Shown here one piece after another: positions 42,756 to 51,100 of a stretch of DNA of 64,000 nucleotides (positions within the stretch are counted from its first letter, which is position 1; the number at the start of each line of letters is the position of its first letter). A program made the position numbers and the translations under genes. The stretch comes from Oscillibacter sp. 1-3 (lineage in GTDB: Bacteria > Bacillota > Clostridia > Oscillospirales > Oscillospiraceae), in the NCBI RefSeq assembly GCF_000403435.2, contig NZ_KE159710.1:310001-374000 (forward strand), given 5' to 3'. The notes below the pieces were generated by a model. That model searched no databases. It was not told the origin of the DNA and saw nothing but the letters and a program-made list of their open reading frames with translations.

Positions 42756-42772
42756 TTTGACGGTTCCCTCCT

Positions 42773-43951
42773 TTACTCGCGCACGTCCAGATAGCGGTAC
42801 GTCTCGCCCGCCTCGCCGGTCTGGGCAATCTTCTCCAGGTCCGCGAACACGTGCCGGATGCTCTCCACGCGCACGTCCCGGCCGCCCAGGCCGTAGATAT
42901 AGCTGATGCCCTTGGGGCCGCTGATTCCATTGGCGTACAGCCCCGCGCAGGTTTCCGCGAAGATGGGGCCGCAGTGGGCGTTGAAGCTGTCGTCCTTGTC
43001 CATGGCGGCGAAGGCCTTCACGTTTTTCAGCGCCTCGGCGATTTCCTCGGCCGGGAAGGGACGGAAGGAGCGGATTTTAATCATACCGACCTTCTTACCC
43101 TGAGCGCGGAGCTGCTTGATGGTCTCCCGGGCCGTGCCGGCAGAGGAGCCGATGATGATGATCGCCGTCTCCGCATCGTCCATTTCGCAGGTCTCGATGA
43201 GCCCGTACTGACGGCCTGTCCAGGCGGCGAATTCGTCGGCCACGTCTTTAATGACCTTCTTGGCGTCCAGCATGGCCTGGGCCTGCTGGCGCTTGGTCTC
43301 CATATAGTAAACGGGCGTGGAGTAGGGACCCACGGCCATGGGCTCGTCCTTGTTCAGCAGGAAGTGTGCCGGCTTGTACTCGCCCACGAACTTCCGCACC
43401 GCCTCCGTCTCCTCCAGCTCGATGTTCTCGATGGCGTGGGAGGTGATGAAGCCGTCCTGGCAGATCATGATGGGCAGGCTCACCGCCTCGCCGATGCGCA
43501 TGGCCTGGAGGTAATTGTCGTAAGCCTCCTGGTTCGTCTCGGCAAACAGCATCAGCCAGCCGGAGTCCCGCACCGCCATGGCGTCGGAGTGGTCGTTGTT
43601 GATGTTGATGGGGCCGCTGAGGGCCCGGCAGGAAACCGCCAGAGTGATGGGAAGGCGGTCGCTGGCCGCCACATACAGCATCTCGGCCATGTAGATGAGG
43701 CCGCAGGAGCTGGTGGCGGAAATTGCCCGGCAGCCCGCCGCCTCCGCGCCGATGCAGGTGGACATGGCGCTGTGCTCGGACTCCACGGCGATGAATTCTG
43801 TGTCTACCTCCCCGTTGTCCACGTAAGCGGAGAAGTACTGGGGAATCTCGGTGCTGGGCGTGATGGGATACGCGCCCATGACGCCGGGGTTGATCTGCTT
43901 CATCGCGTAGGCTACGGCCTCGTTGCCGGACAGTCTTTCTCTGATACTCAT
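42773..43951 (-). CDS. porA: 2-oxoacid:ferredoxin oxidoreductase alpha subunit, copy 2
   Basis: 392 aa, identical in protein to 39102-40280, with YPITPSTEIP and the same GGAGGGG ribosome site. Part of the right arm of the inverted duplication. Confidence 0.94.
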   Translation of the reverse strand: MSIRERLSGNEAVAYAMKQINPGVMGAYPITPSTEIPQYFSAYVDNGEVDTEFIAVESEHSAMSTCIGAEAAGCRAISATSSCGLIYMAEMLYVAASDRLPITLAVSCRALSGPININNDHSDAMAVRDSGWLMLFAETNQEAYDNYLQAMRIGEAVSLPIMICQDGFITSHAIENIELEETEAVRKFVGEYKPAHFLLNKDEPMAVGPYSTPVYYMETKRQQAQAMLDAKKVIKDVADEFAAWTGRQYGLIETCEMDDAETAIIIIGSSAGTARETIKQLRAQGKKVGMIKIRSFRPFPAEEIAEALKNVKAFAAMDKDDSFNAHCGPIFAETCAGLYANGISGPKGISYIYGLGGRDVRVESIRHVFADLEKIAQTGEAGETYRYLDVRE

Positions 43952-43967
43952 TTCTCCTTACCCCTCC

Positions 43968-44276
43968 TTACTTCTCGGCCTTGACCATGGCGATGGCCCC
44001 GAAGGGGCAGACATTGGCGCAGATGCCGCAGCCCTTGCAGAAAAAGTAATTGAAGTCCTGGCGCTTGCCGTCCCCGCCCACGGGGATGGACATATCCGGG
44101 CACACCGGCGCGCACAGCAGGCACTGTCTGCACTTGTCCTTATCCAGCACCGGCTTCACGGTCCGCCAGTCGCCGGTCTCCACGGCCTGGGACGTGCCGC
44201 CCTCAAAGATGGCGCCGCCGGGGGTGATGTCCTTCCACGTGACCTGCGGGGTCATTTCCTTCGCTGAATGGCTCAT
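43968..44276 (-). CDS. porD: 2-oxoacid:ferredoxin oxidoreductase delta (ferredoxin) subunit, copy 2
   Basis: 102 aa, identical to 38777-39085; two 4Fe-4S motifs. Overlaps porC copy 2 by 4 nt. Confidence 0.94.
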   Translation of the reverse strand: MSHSAKEMTPQVTWKDITPGGAIFEGGTSQAVETGDWRTVKPVLDKDKCRQCLLCAPVCPDMSIPVGGDGKRQDFNYFFCKGCGICANVCPFGAIAMVKAEK

Positions 44277-44851
44277 CCTTCCTTGACCTCCTCCATCGAA
44301 CGTTTGAGCGCCCGCATATTCCCCTCGATGACCTGGGGCTTGGCGGCGAACTTGTGCTTGAAAGACGCCTCCATATCCTTGACGAACTGTTCGGCGTCCA
44401 CCACCCCGCTGACCTTGACAATCGCCGCCAGCATGGGGGTGTTGGGGAAGTTCTTTCCCAGCTCCTCCTCGGAAATCCTGCCGGCGTCGATGGTGCAGAC
44501 CCGGCCCTCGTAGCCCTCGAGCAGGGGCCGCAGCTCTTCCGGGGATTTGCTGGAGTTGATGAGGACGGCGCCCTCTTTTTTGAGGCCGGCTGTTACATCC
44601 ACCGCGGAGATCAGGGTCTCGTCCACGACGACCACATAATCCGGCTCGTAGATATTGGAGTGGACTGTGCTCCGCTCAGCGCTGATGCGGTTATAGGCGG
44701 TGATGGGCGCTCCCATCCGCTCCGGGCCGTACTCCGGGAAGCCCTGGACGTATTTCCCCGTGTTGAACGCGGCATCCGCCAGCAGCAGGGACGCCGTCTT
44801 TGCTCCCTGCCCTCCTCGGCCATGCCACCGGATTTCTACTATGTCTTTCAT
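44273..44851 (-). CDS. porC: 2-oxoacid:ferredoxin oxidoreductase gamma subunit, copy 2
   Basis: 192 aa, identical in protein to 38202-38780; one silent base differs (GAT for GAC in VDVTAG). Its ribosome site AAAGGAG is inside the repeat; 23 bp upstream of the start the sequence becomes unique. It follows the second ridA by 116 nt. Confidence 0.93.
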   Translation of the reverse strand: MKDIVEIRWHGRGGQGAKTASLLLADAAFNTGKYVQGFPEYGPERMGAPITAYNRISAERSTVHSNIYEPDYVVVVDETLISAVDVTAGLKKEGAVLINSSKSPEELRPLLEGYEGRVCTIDAGRISEEELGKNFPNTPMLAAIVKVSGVVDAEQFVKDMEASFKHKFAAKPQVIEGNMRALKRSMEEVKEG

Positions 44852-44967
44852 GCGCTTTCTCCTTTCATCGAAGCAAACCTTCTGAAAAAGTACAGGTCTT
44901 GCGCTTTTCGTCCCGTATTGCAGGTGACTGTACTCCGCTGTTGTCCAAGACAATCCGGATGGATCGC

Positions 44968-45354
44968 TCAGCGCAAAACAACCACTGCGCTGATTTCCAC
45001 ATCCAGGCCGCCCCAGACGCCAGCTTCTACGCACTGCCGCGCGGGAGGGTTCTCGGAATTAAAATATCGCCGGTAAACAGCGTCCATCTCATTAAAATCC
45101 TTCAAATCCCGCATGAAGATGTTGGTTTTGATGATATGTTCCATTGTGAGACCCATGTCTTCCACAATGTTTTTCAAATTTTCCAGTATTAACCGCGTCT
45201 GCTCTGCCACGGAAGTTCCCGTTATGACTTCGCCGCCGGCCTCTTGGGAGATCAGTCCGGAAACCCAGGCGGCTCCCAGAGCGTCCGATTTGCTGACCTG
45301 CGCAATCCAGCTGGAAGGCCGCGGAGCGCTGGGGGTTGACCATGCTGACTTCAT
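44968..45354 (-). CDS. RidA family protein, copy 2
   Basis: 128 aa. RidA fold with the key Arg in PPARQCVEA and an ISAVVVL end, but the N-terminus (SAWSTPSAPRPSSWIAQVSK) and the substrate pocket differ from copy 1, so it is a different subfamily rather than a duplicate. It lies between aconitase X and por. An imine produced by the dehydratase (for example a pyrroline carboxylate or 2-iminoacid) would be its natural substrate. ATG has GGAG 10 nt upstream. Confidence 0.85.
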   Translation of the reverse strand: MKSAWSTPSAPRPSSWIAQVSKSDALGAAWVSGLISQEAGGEVITGTSVAEQTRLILENLKNIVEDMGLTMEHIIKTNIFMRDLKDFNEMDAVYRRYFNSENPPARQCVEAGVWGGLDVEISAVVVLR

Positions 45355-45367
45355 AAATGGTTTTCTC

Positions 45368-45787
45368 CTACCTTTTTGTGACGACTACTTCACCGGTGCC
45401 GCCATCTAATTCCACCCAGTCCCCTGTCTTAATCGCTGTGAAAAGGTCGACACTTGCCGGAAAATCCGCCACGGCGGGGACCTCCAGGGCCGCAGCAGCT
45501 ACGCCGCAGCGAGAGTCGATGTTTGAGAACAGCCAGCCTGCCGGGGAAAAACCGGCGACAGCGGCAGAGTGGAAATGCCCGGACCAGCCGGTGGAGCCCT
45601 TTCCATAGGGGATTACGAGGATCTTGCCCTGTATGCTTTTTCCAAATTCCGGGTGCCCCGCCTCAATAATGCAGCCGGTTTCCTCACTCACTCCGGCCCA
45701 GCCCTGGATGCTGTGGGGACAGACCAGGGCTTCTCCGGCAGCCCTGCCAGGATAGGCCGGACGTCCTTTTAACTTCAACCGTTCCAT
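45368..45787 (-). CDS. Aconitase X small (swivel) subunit, DUF126
   Basis: 139 aa. Swivel domain of aconitase X: FGKSIQGKILVIPYGKGSTGWSG, PAGWLFSNIDSRCGVAAAALEVPAVADF, and GDWVELDGGTGEVVV. In some family members it is fused to the catalytic part; here it is a separate gene starting 2 nt after the large subunit stop, so the two make a complex. ATG 45787 has GGGAG 8 nt upstream. Confidence 0.9.
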   Translation of the reverse strand: MERLKLKGRPAYPGRAAGEALVCPHSIQGWAGVSEETGCIIEAGHPEFGKSIQGKILVIPYGKGSTGWSGHFHSAAVAGFSPAGWLFSNIDSRCGVAAAALEVPAVADFPASVDLFTAIKTGDWVELDGGTGEVVVTKR

Positions 45788-45789
45788 AC

Positions 45790-47100
45790 TCACGTCTCCC
45801 ATCTTCCTTGAATGGCGGCCTCCACGCACTGCGCCGTGCTGCCGTAAAACACTTTGCAGTTTCTGCCGTTTAAGTCGGAATGGACATAGTGGGACTGCTT
45901 CGCGCCGTCGGCGGCAAAGCCTGTGGTCACAATGTCATAAGCGGTTCGGGCAGCAACCATTGGGCAGGAGCTGTTGAGAAGATACGCTCCCGCGTCCCGG
46001 ATGATCTGCGCGTAGCCATTGACCTCCGCCAAATGCTGCATTGTCATGTCCGTCCAGATTTGCAGCCGGACCCCATCGGCGACCTTTCGCCCTTTCAGCA
46101 GCATCGCCACATTGCGGATCTCCTCCAGCGTATAGTGGGGGCAGCCCAGCGTCACCAATTGTACATCAGCGGAGCCCTCGTCGCAGACTTCCGCAAGAGA
46201 ATTGTCACAATCCCGCTGCGTGAGCGTGATCTGTGCGGCGGGCCGGCGGCCCATCAGAGCGGCTTCCAGCGTGGGAGCTTCCGCAGTGCAGCCTACAATA
46301 TGGCAGATTTCGCAGCCGCTGGTAGTTGCCAGAGAACTAAAAAACTTCTTCAGTTTGTTCACATCGGGACGGTGAAAATTCCCGGTCAGGACCGGCCTGG
46401 CATTGCCGTCCGTCAAAAGCCGCCCCAGCGCATGTCCCATGAGGTCCCAATCCACGGCGGACTCGCTCCTGCACTGTACGTCGATCACATGCGTGGCATA
46501 ACGGTTTTCAAGGATATGATTTCCCCACAGCGGCGTTCTGCCGCAGATCGCCGACCAGGCGGAGGCCTCCAGACCGTCGGCATTGGCGCAGGCGCCATAG
46601 ACCGAATTGCAGAAAAGAATATTGCTGGATTCCGTGGATACAAAATGCTCACCCCGCAGGGGAATCCAGCCGCTGAGGTACGGGGTGCAGCTTCCGGCGA
46701 TGCTGACTCCGACATCCCTCGTCAGATCGAGGAATCTACGGTTCTTCTCGTACACTTCCCTCGAGAGATTTACCGGCTCATAACAGAACTGGTCGCAGGC
46801 GCCCACGCAGGTCTGCGTAAAGCAGGTATCGCAAAATTTCTCCAAATGATACTTTTGATCACTGCACAGAACCATTCTGGAAAAAATCTCATCGTAATCT
46901 TCGGATTTCACCGCATCCAAATAGGCGTGATAGCCAAAATATACGGTGGCCTTTGTGACTTCGCACAGTTCCTCCGCGCCCAGGGCGTTGGCGTAATCGA
47001 CAATCTTTCGGATGGCACGCTGCTTAAAAGGCCCCATCTCCCCATCCAGCATTTTCTGCTCGTATTCTGTAAGTTTTACCACACGTTTCACCTTCTTCAT
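45790..47100 (-). CDS. Aconitase X large (catalytic) subunit, DUF521
   Basis: 436 aa. Aconitase X core with LTEYEQKMLDGE at the start, SCTPYLSG, FCNSVYGACANADGLEASAW and NSSCPMV with cysteines expected to hold the active-site iron-sulfur cluster. Known members dehydrate cis-3-hydroxy-L-proline in bacteria or phosphomevalonate in archaea; RidA and por nearby favour an amino or imino acid. Unusual: a Cys-rich stretch at 79-106 (C79, C90, C93, C98, C102, C106). Start uncertain: ATG 47100 has a weak site; GTG at 47082 follows AAGGTG. Confidence 0.88.
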   Translation of the reverse strand: MKKVKRVVKLTEYEQKMLDGEMGPFKQRAIRKIVDYANALGAEELCEVTKATVYFGYHAYLDAVKSEDYDEIFSRMVLCSDQKYHLEKFCDTCFTQTCVGACDQFCYEPVNLSREVYEKNRRFLDLTRDVGVSIAGSCTPYLSGWIPLRGEHFVSTESSNILFCNSVYGACANADGLEASAWSAICGRTPLWGNHILENRYATHVIDVQCRSESAVDWDLMGHALGRLLTDGNARPVLTGNFHRPDVNKLKKFFSSLATTSGCEICHIVGCTAEAPTLEAALMGRRPAAQITLTQRDCDNSLAEVCDEGSADVQLVTLGCPHYTLEEIRNVAMLLKGRKVADGVRLQIWTDMTMQHLAEVNGYAQIIRDAGAYLLNSSCPMVAARTAYDIVTTGFAADGAKQSHYVHSDLNGRNCKVFYGSTAQCVEAAIQGRWET

Positions 47101-47159
47101 TTTGTAGACATCACCCGGCGGTCAAGCTCCCCTCGTCCGGCTTTGACTCGCGGCCCTTC

Positions 47160-47474
47160 TTAATAATGCTCGTTGTTTTCATAGAAGTGACTGCCAGGAA
47201 ATTCTGTAAAAGTAACCTGAACAAAATCCTTACCCTTGGTTTTCATCAGCTGAGTCAGTGCGCCTGCTACATTGTCGCAGAGCTCCTGGGGGCGATGCAT
47301 CCAGTAGACGTCCACCGCCACCTCCTCCGGCGCGTCTACCCGGCACACGGGAGAGTAGAAGACTTTTACATGCTCCTCTTTCACTTGGGCGGCGTCGACA
47401 ACGGCCTTTTTCAGCTCCGTGCTCATTCCGCGGAGCTCCTGGGAATCGATTCCCCGAACAGTGATATGCGGCAT
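47160..47474 (-). CDS. DUF1904 protein (tautomerase-like)
   Basis: 104 aa. It starts MPHITVRGI, so Pro1 is exposed after Met removal, as in 4-oxalocrotonate tautomerases; DUF1904 is a related family of this length. First gene of the aconitase X-RidA-por operon, with AAGGAGG 6 nt before the ATG. It may tautomerise an unsaturated ketoacid or enamine made downstream. The catalytic use of Pro1 is inferred. Confidence 0.82.
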   Translation of the reverse strand: MPHITVRGIDSQELRGMSTELKKAVVDAAQVKEEHVKVFYSPVCRVDAPEEVAVDVYWMHRPQELCDNVAGALTQLMKTKGKDFVQVTFTEFPGSHFYENNEHY

Positions 47475-48302
47475 AAAATTTCCTCCTTATAAAATTTTAT
47501 ATCTGTGATTTTTATTTTACAACAAATTCTCAAAATGCAAAGATGGTATATTGACGGTTTTTTATAAAAAAATTTGTAGAATAATACAATTTGAAATTGA
47601 AAACCAAGGGACTGCAGTGGTTTTATCGGTTCAAAAAATTTTATAAATGAAAATGGTTGATTATCTCAAAAAGGCCTTGATTTACGGGCATATAAGCAGG
47701 ATTCTAAGCCGAATTTACTACTTTTAAGGGAAAGATCCTTGATATGCGCGGAATCCTGCAAGCCCCAATATCAGCACAGCATTGAAAGAACAAATGAAAA
47801 CTGAATATGACATGGACACGGCGTTTCTCTATCCCATAACAGGGAGAACAGGAACGCCGCTTTTTCATACCCTCATGTTGCGCAATAGAAGCCCAAAGAG
47901 CCTTACTGCAAGCGGCTTTGTGGACGTGTTTTTGCAGGAGGATTTATACCTAACCCCGGCAAAATGGCGTTCTATTGCGTAACATACCCCAAGCAAAAGA
48001 CGCTCTGAAGCTATGCAAGAGAATCACAACCGAATTTGCCCGATATTGGAAATCCAATGCAATTAAATAAAGATATACTAAATACTGATTTGGACGCTGG
48101 CTTTGTCATTCAGAATGGCGTGAAAATCCTTATCAAACGCCAGCGATTTGAGCAGTTTTTGGATGAGCTGTCGTCAATTTAAGCGCCGCACTTTGCGAAA
48201 AGTTTCAAGAAAGCGGTCAGATTGATATGGAAAATGAGCCTCGGTTATGGTATAATATAATTATATCGTGCCGAGGCTCTTTTCACAGAAAGGAGCATAG
48301 AC
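47475..48302. other. AT-rich intergenic region and integration-site debris
   Basis: 830 bp. The left part (47480-47640) is very AT-rich and holds the promoter of the DUF1904 operon; no clean hexamer pair is seen. A 9-bp inverted repeat GCAGGATTC/GAATCCTGC lies at about 47696 and 47751. GTTGCGCAATAGAA (47877) and TTCTATTGCGTAAC (47969) are near-perfect inverted copies. The excisionase-like fragment at 48057 follows. No tRNA gene recognised. Confidence 0.45.
48057..48182 (+). pseudogene. Excisionase-like fragment
   Basis: 41 codons ending GVKILIKRQRFEQFLDELSS, like the C-terminus of small excisionase/DUF6462-type helix-turn-helix proteins that accompany such integrases. The N-terminal helix-turn-helix is missing and no ribosome site is seen, so this is a remnant. 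Confidence 0.5.
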
Positions 48303-49502
48303 GTGAGCGAAAAGCGACGTGACAGCAAGAACCGCATTCTTCGCAGCGGAGAGAGCCAACGCAAAGACGGACGATATGCGTACAAATACATCGACACCAC
48401 CGGCAAGCCACAGTATGTTTACAGTTGGAAGCTGGAAGCCACGGACAGCACGCCCCAGGGCAAACCAGACGGGCTTTCCCTGCGGGAAAAGGAGAAGCAA
48501 ATCCGGCGGGACATTGAGGACGCCATTATTCCCCGCGGCGGAGAGATGACCGTTCTGGATTTGGTGAAGAAGTACCTCTCCCAGAAAACCGGCGTCCGGC
48601 ACAACACAGAAGCCAACTATAACTTTGTCCTCAATATCATCAAGAAAGAGGACTTCGGCAGACAGCGCATTGACCGGGTGAAGCTGTCCGACGCCAAGTG
48701 CTGGCTTATCAAGTTACAGCAGGACGGCAGGGGGTACAGCTCCATCCACTCTATTCGGGGCGTTGTCCGGCCTGCGTTTCAGATGGCTGTGGACGATGAT
48801 TTGATACGCAAAAATCCCTTTGAGTTTCAGCTTGCCACCGTTGTTGTCAACGACAGCGTGACAAGGGAAGCGATCACAAGGAAACAGGAGCGGGCATTTC
48901 TGGAATTTGTAAAGGGTGACAAGCACTTTTCCCGGTACTATGATGGCATTTATATCCTGTTCAAGACGGGGCTTCGCATTTCGGAGTTCGTAGGGCTGAC
49001 GCTGGCTGATCTGGACATGGAGAACCGCAAAATCAGCGTCAACCACCAGCTTCAGCGAAAGCGGAATATGGAGTACATCATTGAGGACACGAAAACTGCC
49101 AGCGGGACGAGGGAAATCCCCATGACGGACGATGTGTACCAGTGCTTCCAGCGCATTATCGCCAGCAGGCCAAGGCCCAAAACCGAGCCGATGATTGGCG
49201 GAAGGTGCGGCTTTCTGTATTTGGATAAGGACGGCAAGCCGATGGTGGCGCTTCACTGGGAGCATTACTTCAAGCACATCTGCCAGAAATACAACAGCAT
49301 CTACAAGGTGCAGATGCCCAAAGTCACCCCGCACGTTTGCAGGCACACATTCTGTTCCAACATGGCAAAGAGCGGCATGAACCCCAAGACGCTGCAATAC
49401 CTCATGGGCCACTCGGATATGGGCGTCACGCTGAACACCTACACCCACCTGGGCTTTGAGGACGCGCAGGCGGAGCTGGAACGGGTTGCCAGCGGCGGGT
49501 AG
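48303..49502 (+). CDS. Tyrosine recombinase/integrase (Tn916 type)
   Basis: 399 aa. An N-terminal arm-binding domain (RRDSKNRILRSGESQRKDGRYAYK) is followed by a SAM-like core-binding domain and the catalytic domain, with Arg in TGLRISEFVGL, HxxR in HVCRHTF, the GHSDMGVTLNTYTH block and its final Tyr. All catalytic residues are present, so it looks functional. GTG start with AAAGGAG upstream. It marks the left border of accessory DNA. No transfer genes follow, so any larger element has been reduced. Confidence 0.93.
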   Translation: MSEKRRDSKNRILRSGESQRKDGRYAYKYIDTTGKPQYVYSWKLEATDSTPQGKPDGLSLREKEKQIRRDIEDAIIPRGGEMTVLDLVKKYLSQKTGVRHNTEANYNFVLNIIKKEDFGRQRIDRVKLSDAKCWLIKLQQDGRGYSSIHSIRGVVRPAFQMAVDDDLIRKNPFEFQLATVVVNDSVTREAITRKQERAFLEFVKGDKHFSRYYDGIYILFKTGLRISEFVGLTLADLDMENRKISVNHQLQRKRNMEYIIEDTKTASGTREIPMTDDVYQCFQRIIASRPRPKTEPMIGGRCGFLYLDKDGKPMVALHWEHYFKHICQKYNSIYKVQMPKVTPHVCRHTFCSNMAKSGMNPKTLQYLMGHSDMGVTLNTYTHLGFEDAQAELERVASGG

Positions 49503-49663
49503 TAAAACGGGATAAGCACCCTTGATTTACTACCTTTCCTACTACTTTTGGGGTCAAAGCTGTGCTATTTTATGCCGGGATATGCCAAGAGAATGAGCAG
49601 AAGAAACTGCCGCAAAACACCTGCGAGGCCCGGAATATCAATACTTTCAAGAGGTTTCAGGAT

Positions 49664-50140
49664 ATGACAAGAATTTTGTTCGTCTGCCACGGCAACATTT
49701 GCCGCAGCCCGATGGCCGAGTTTGTAATGAAGGACCTGGTGAAACAAGCGGGGCTGGAGGGCCAATTCCAAATTGCCTCTGCCGCCACCAGCACCGAAGA
49801 GATCGGCAATCCGGTCTACCCTCCCGCCCGTCGGAAGCTGGCGGAACACGGAATCAGCTGTGCCGGGAAAACCGCCCGGCAGCTCACAAGGGCCGACTAT
49901 GCCCGGTACGACCTCCTGATTGGCATGGATCGGGCTAACATCCGCAATATGAACCGTATCTGCGGCGGCGATCCGGAGGGGAAAATCAAGCTGCTGCTGG
50001 ACTTCATGGACCGCCCCGGCGATGTGGCGGACCCCTGGTATACGGGTAACTTTGACACCACTTGGCGAGATGTGCTGGAAGGCTGCCAAAAGCTGTTAGA
50101 GCGTATTTCAAATCTAAGTGCGGGAAGAAATCAGAGGTAA
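49664..50140 (+). CDS. Low-molecular-weight protein tyrosine phosphatase
   Basis: 158 aa. CX5R active site VCHGNICRSP at the N-terminus and the general-acid loop DPWYTG. LMW-PTPs dephosphorylate tyrosine, arginine or small phosphates. ATG 49664 has GAGG upstream; earlier codons in frame lie in integrase-adjacent DNA and are not used. The KilA-N gene begins 7 nt after its stop, so both may be co-transcribed. Confidence 0.9.
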   Translation: MTRILFVCHGNICRSPMAEFVMKDLVKQAGLEGQFQIASAATSTEEIGNPVYPPARRKLAEHGISCAGKTARQLTRADYARYDLLIGMDRANIRNMNRICGGDPEGKIKLLLDFMDRPGDVADPWYTGNFDTTWRDVLEGCQKLLERISNLSAGRNQR

Positions 50141-50146
50141 TGCCGT

Positions 50147-50707
50147 ATGAGTTGTTCCCCAAAAAACGCAATTATAACTGTCCAGAACATCCCCGTGACA
50201 ATTCTCAACTTGGATCAGCGGGAATACATCAGTCTGACCGATATGGCAAAAGCCCGCACAGATTCCTCCAGAGCCGCAGATGTAATCAAAAACTGGCTGC
50301 GTGCCCGTTCCACGTTGGAATTTTGGGGAACATGGGAGATTCTTTATAACCCAGATTTTAAAGTGGTCGAATTCGACCACTTTAAAATCTGGGTGGGACT
50401 GCATACATTCACACACAGCACAAAAGAGTGGATTGAGCAAACGCACGCCATCGGAATGTATGTACAGTCTGGCCGGTATGGGGGAACTTACGCCCATAAA
50501 GATATTGCCTTTGAATTTGGCTCCGCAATCAGTCCCGTATTTAAACTTTATCTCTTGAAAGAATACCAGCGCCTGAAAGAAGACGAGAATGACTGTCTCA
50601 AGCTGGAGTGGAACGCAAAGCGGTTCTTAGGCAAGAGCAAGATGAAAATTATGTTTCCCTTACCAAGATCGCCCAGGCTCAAAGCGAAGATTCACCGGGA
50701 TATGTGA
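50147..50707 (+). pseudogene. KilA-N domain protein, 3' end shifted
   Basis: 186-codon frame. Residues 1-160 are a good KilA-N domain (YISLTDMAKAR, NWLRARSTLEFWGTWE, WIEQTHAIGMY, GGTYAHKDIAFEFGSAISPVFKLYL). After LKLEWNAKR the family pattern is lost and the frame runs into sequence that belongs to a second KilA-N gene in another frame, so the C-terminus looks like a deletion joint. A 46-bp perfect palindrome at 50349-50394 lies in the coding part. KilA-N proteins occur in phages and defence-like islands and bind DNA. GAGG lies 8 nt before the ATG. Confidence 0.65.
50349..50394. repeat. 46-bp perfect palindrome
   Basis: Both arms of 23 bases match exactly with no loop, centred on GAATTC at 50371/50372 (outer ends ACCCAGATTTTAAAG and its complement). 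It lies within the KilA-N coding region, over residues NPDFKVVEFDHFKIWV. Such perfect palindromes are normally unstable. Confidence 0.95.
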
Positions 50708-51012
50708 TTCAAAGTTGGCTGCGGAGTGGTAACACATTGGCATTTTTGAACTTATGGGAGAAAGAGAATAATCCTGACTACAGTGAGGCCGGTTATATGG
50801 AACTGCTGGAGAAAAAGAAAGCGGCTTCATTTACGCTGACGCCAAAGCTGTGGATCGACAGAACAAAAGCGATTGGCATTTTTTCTAAGCAAGGCAAATC
50901 TGGAGGGACCTTTGCGCATCCGCTGATTGCCTGTGAGTTTGCTTCATGGCTTACTCCAGAGTTCAAAATGCTGTTGTTGAAATTGTCTTTGAATCGAGGC
51001 AAATTAAACTAA
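50641..51012 (+). pseudogene. Second KilA-N fragment lacking its start
   Basis: Reads DENYVSLTKIAQAQSEDS, WLRSGNTLAFLNLWE, KLWIDRTKAIGIFSKQGKSG and ACEFASWLTPEFKMLLL: a KilA-N domain without N-terminal residues or a ribosome site, in a different frame from the preceding gene. It probably arose by deletion between two tandem KilA-N genes. The frame reaches back to a GTG at 50608 that is not a believable start. Confidence 0.6.
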
Positions 51013-51100
51013 AAGTTTTATTTGATGTAGGAATCAGCGATGATGTGACAGGCTATGAAATACAACATCGCCTTGGTGTTATCGAAAGGAGGGAATTTGA

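Larger units (their letters stand above)
41751..44874. repeat. Inverted duplication, right arm (3,124 bp)
   Basis: Reverse complement of 38179-41302; see that entry. The outer border lies 93 bp after the stop codon of the second ridA, inside unique sequence; the inner border is 9 bp beyond the por terminator hairpin. Confidence 0.93.
47675..49530. repeat. Direct repeat bracketing the integrase (possible att)
   Basis: CCTTGATTTAC occurs at 47675-47685 and 49520-49530, just outside the integrase and its upstream fragment; TACTACTTTT is also shared near both. Could be attL and attR of a reduced element, but 11 bp in AT-rich DNA is weak evidence. Confidence 0.3.
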
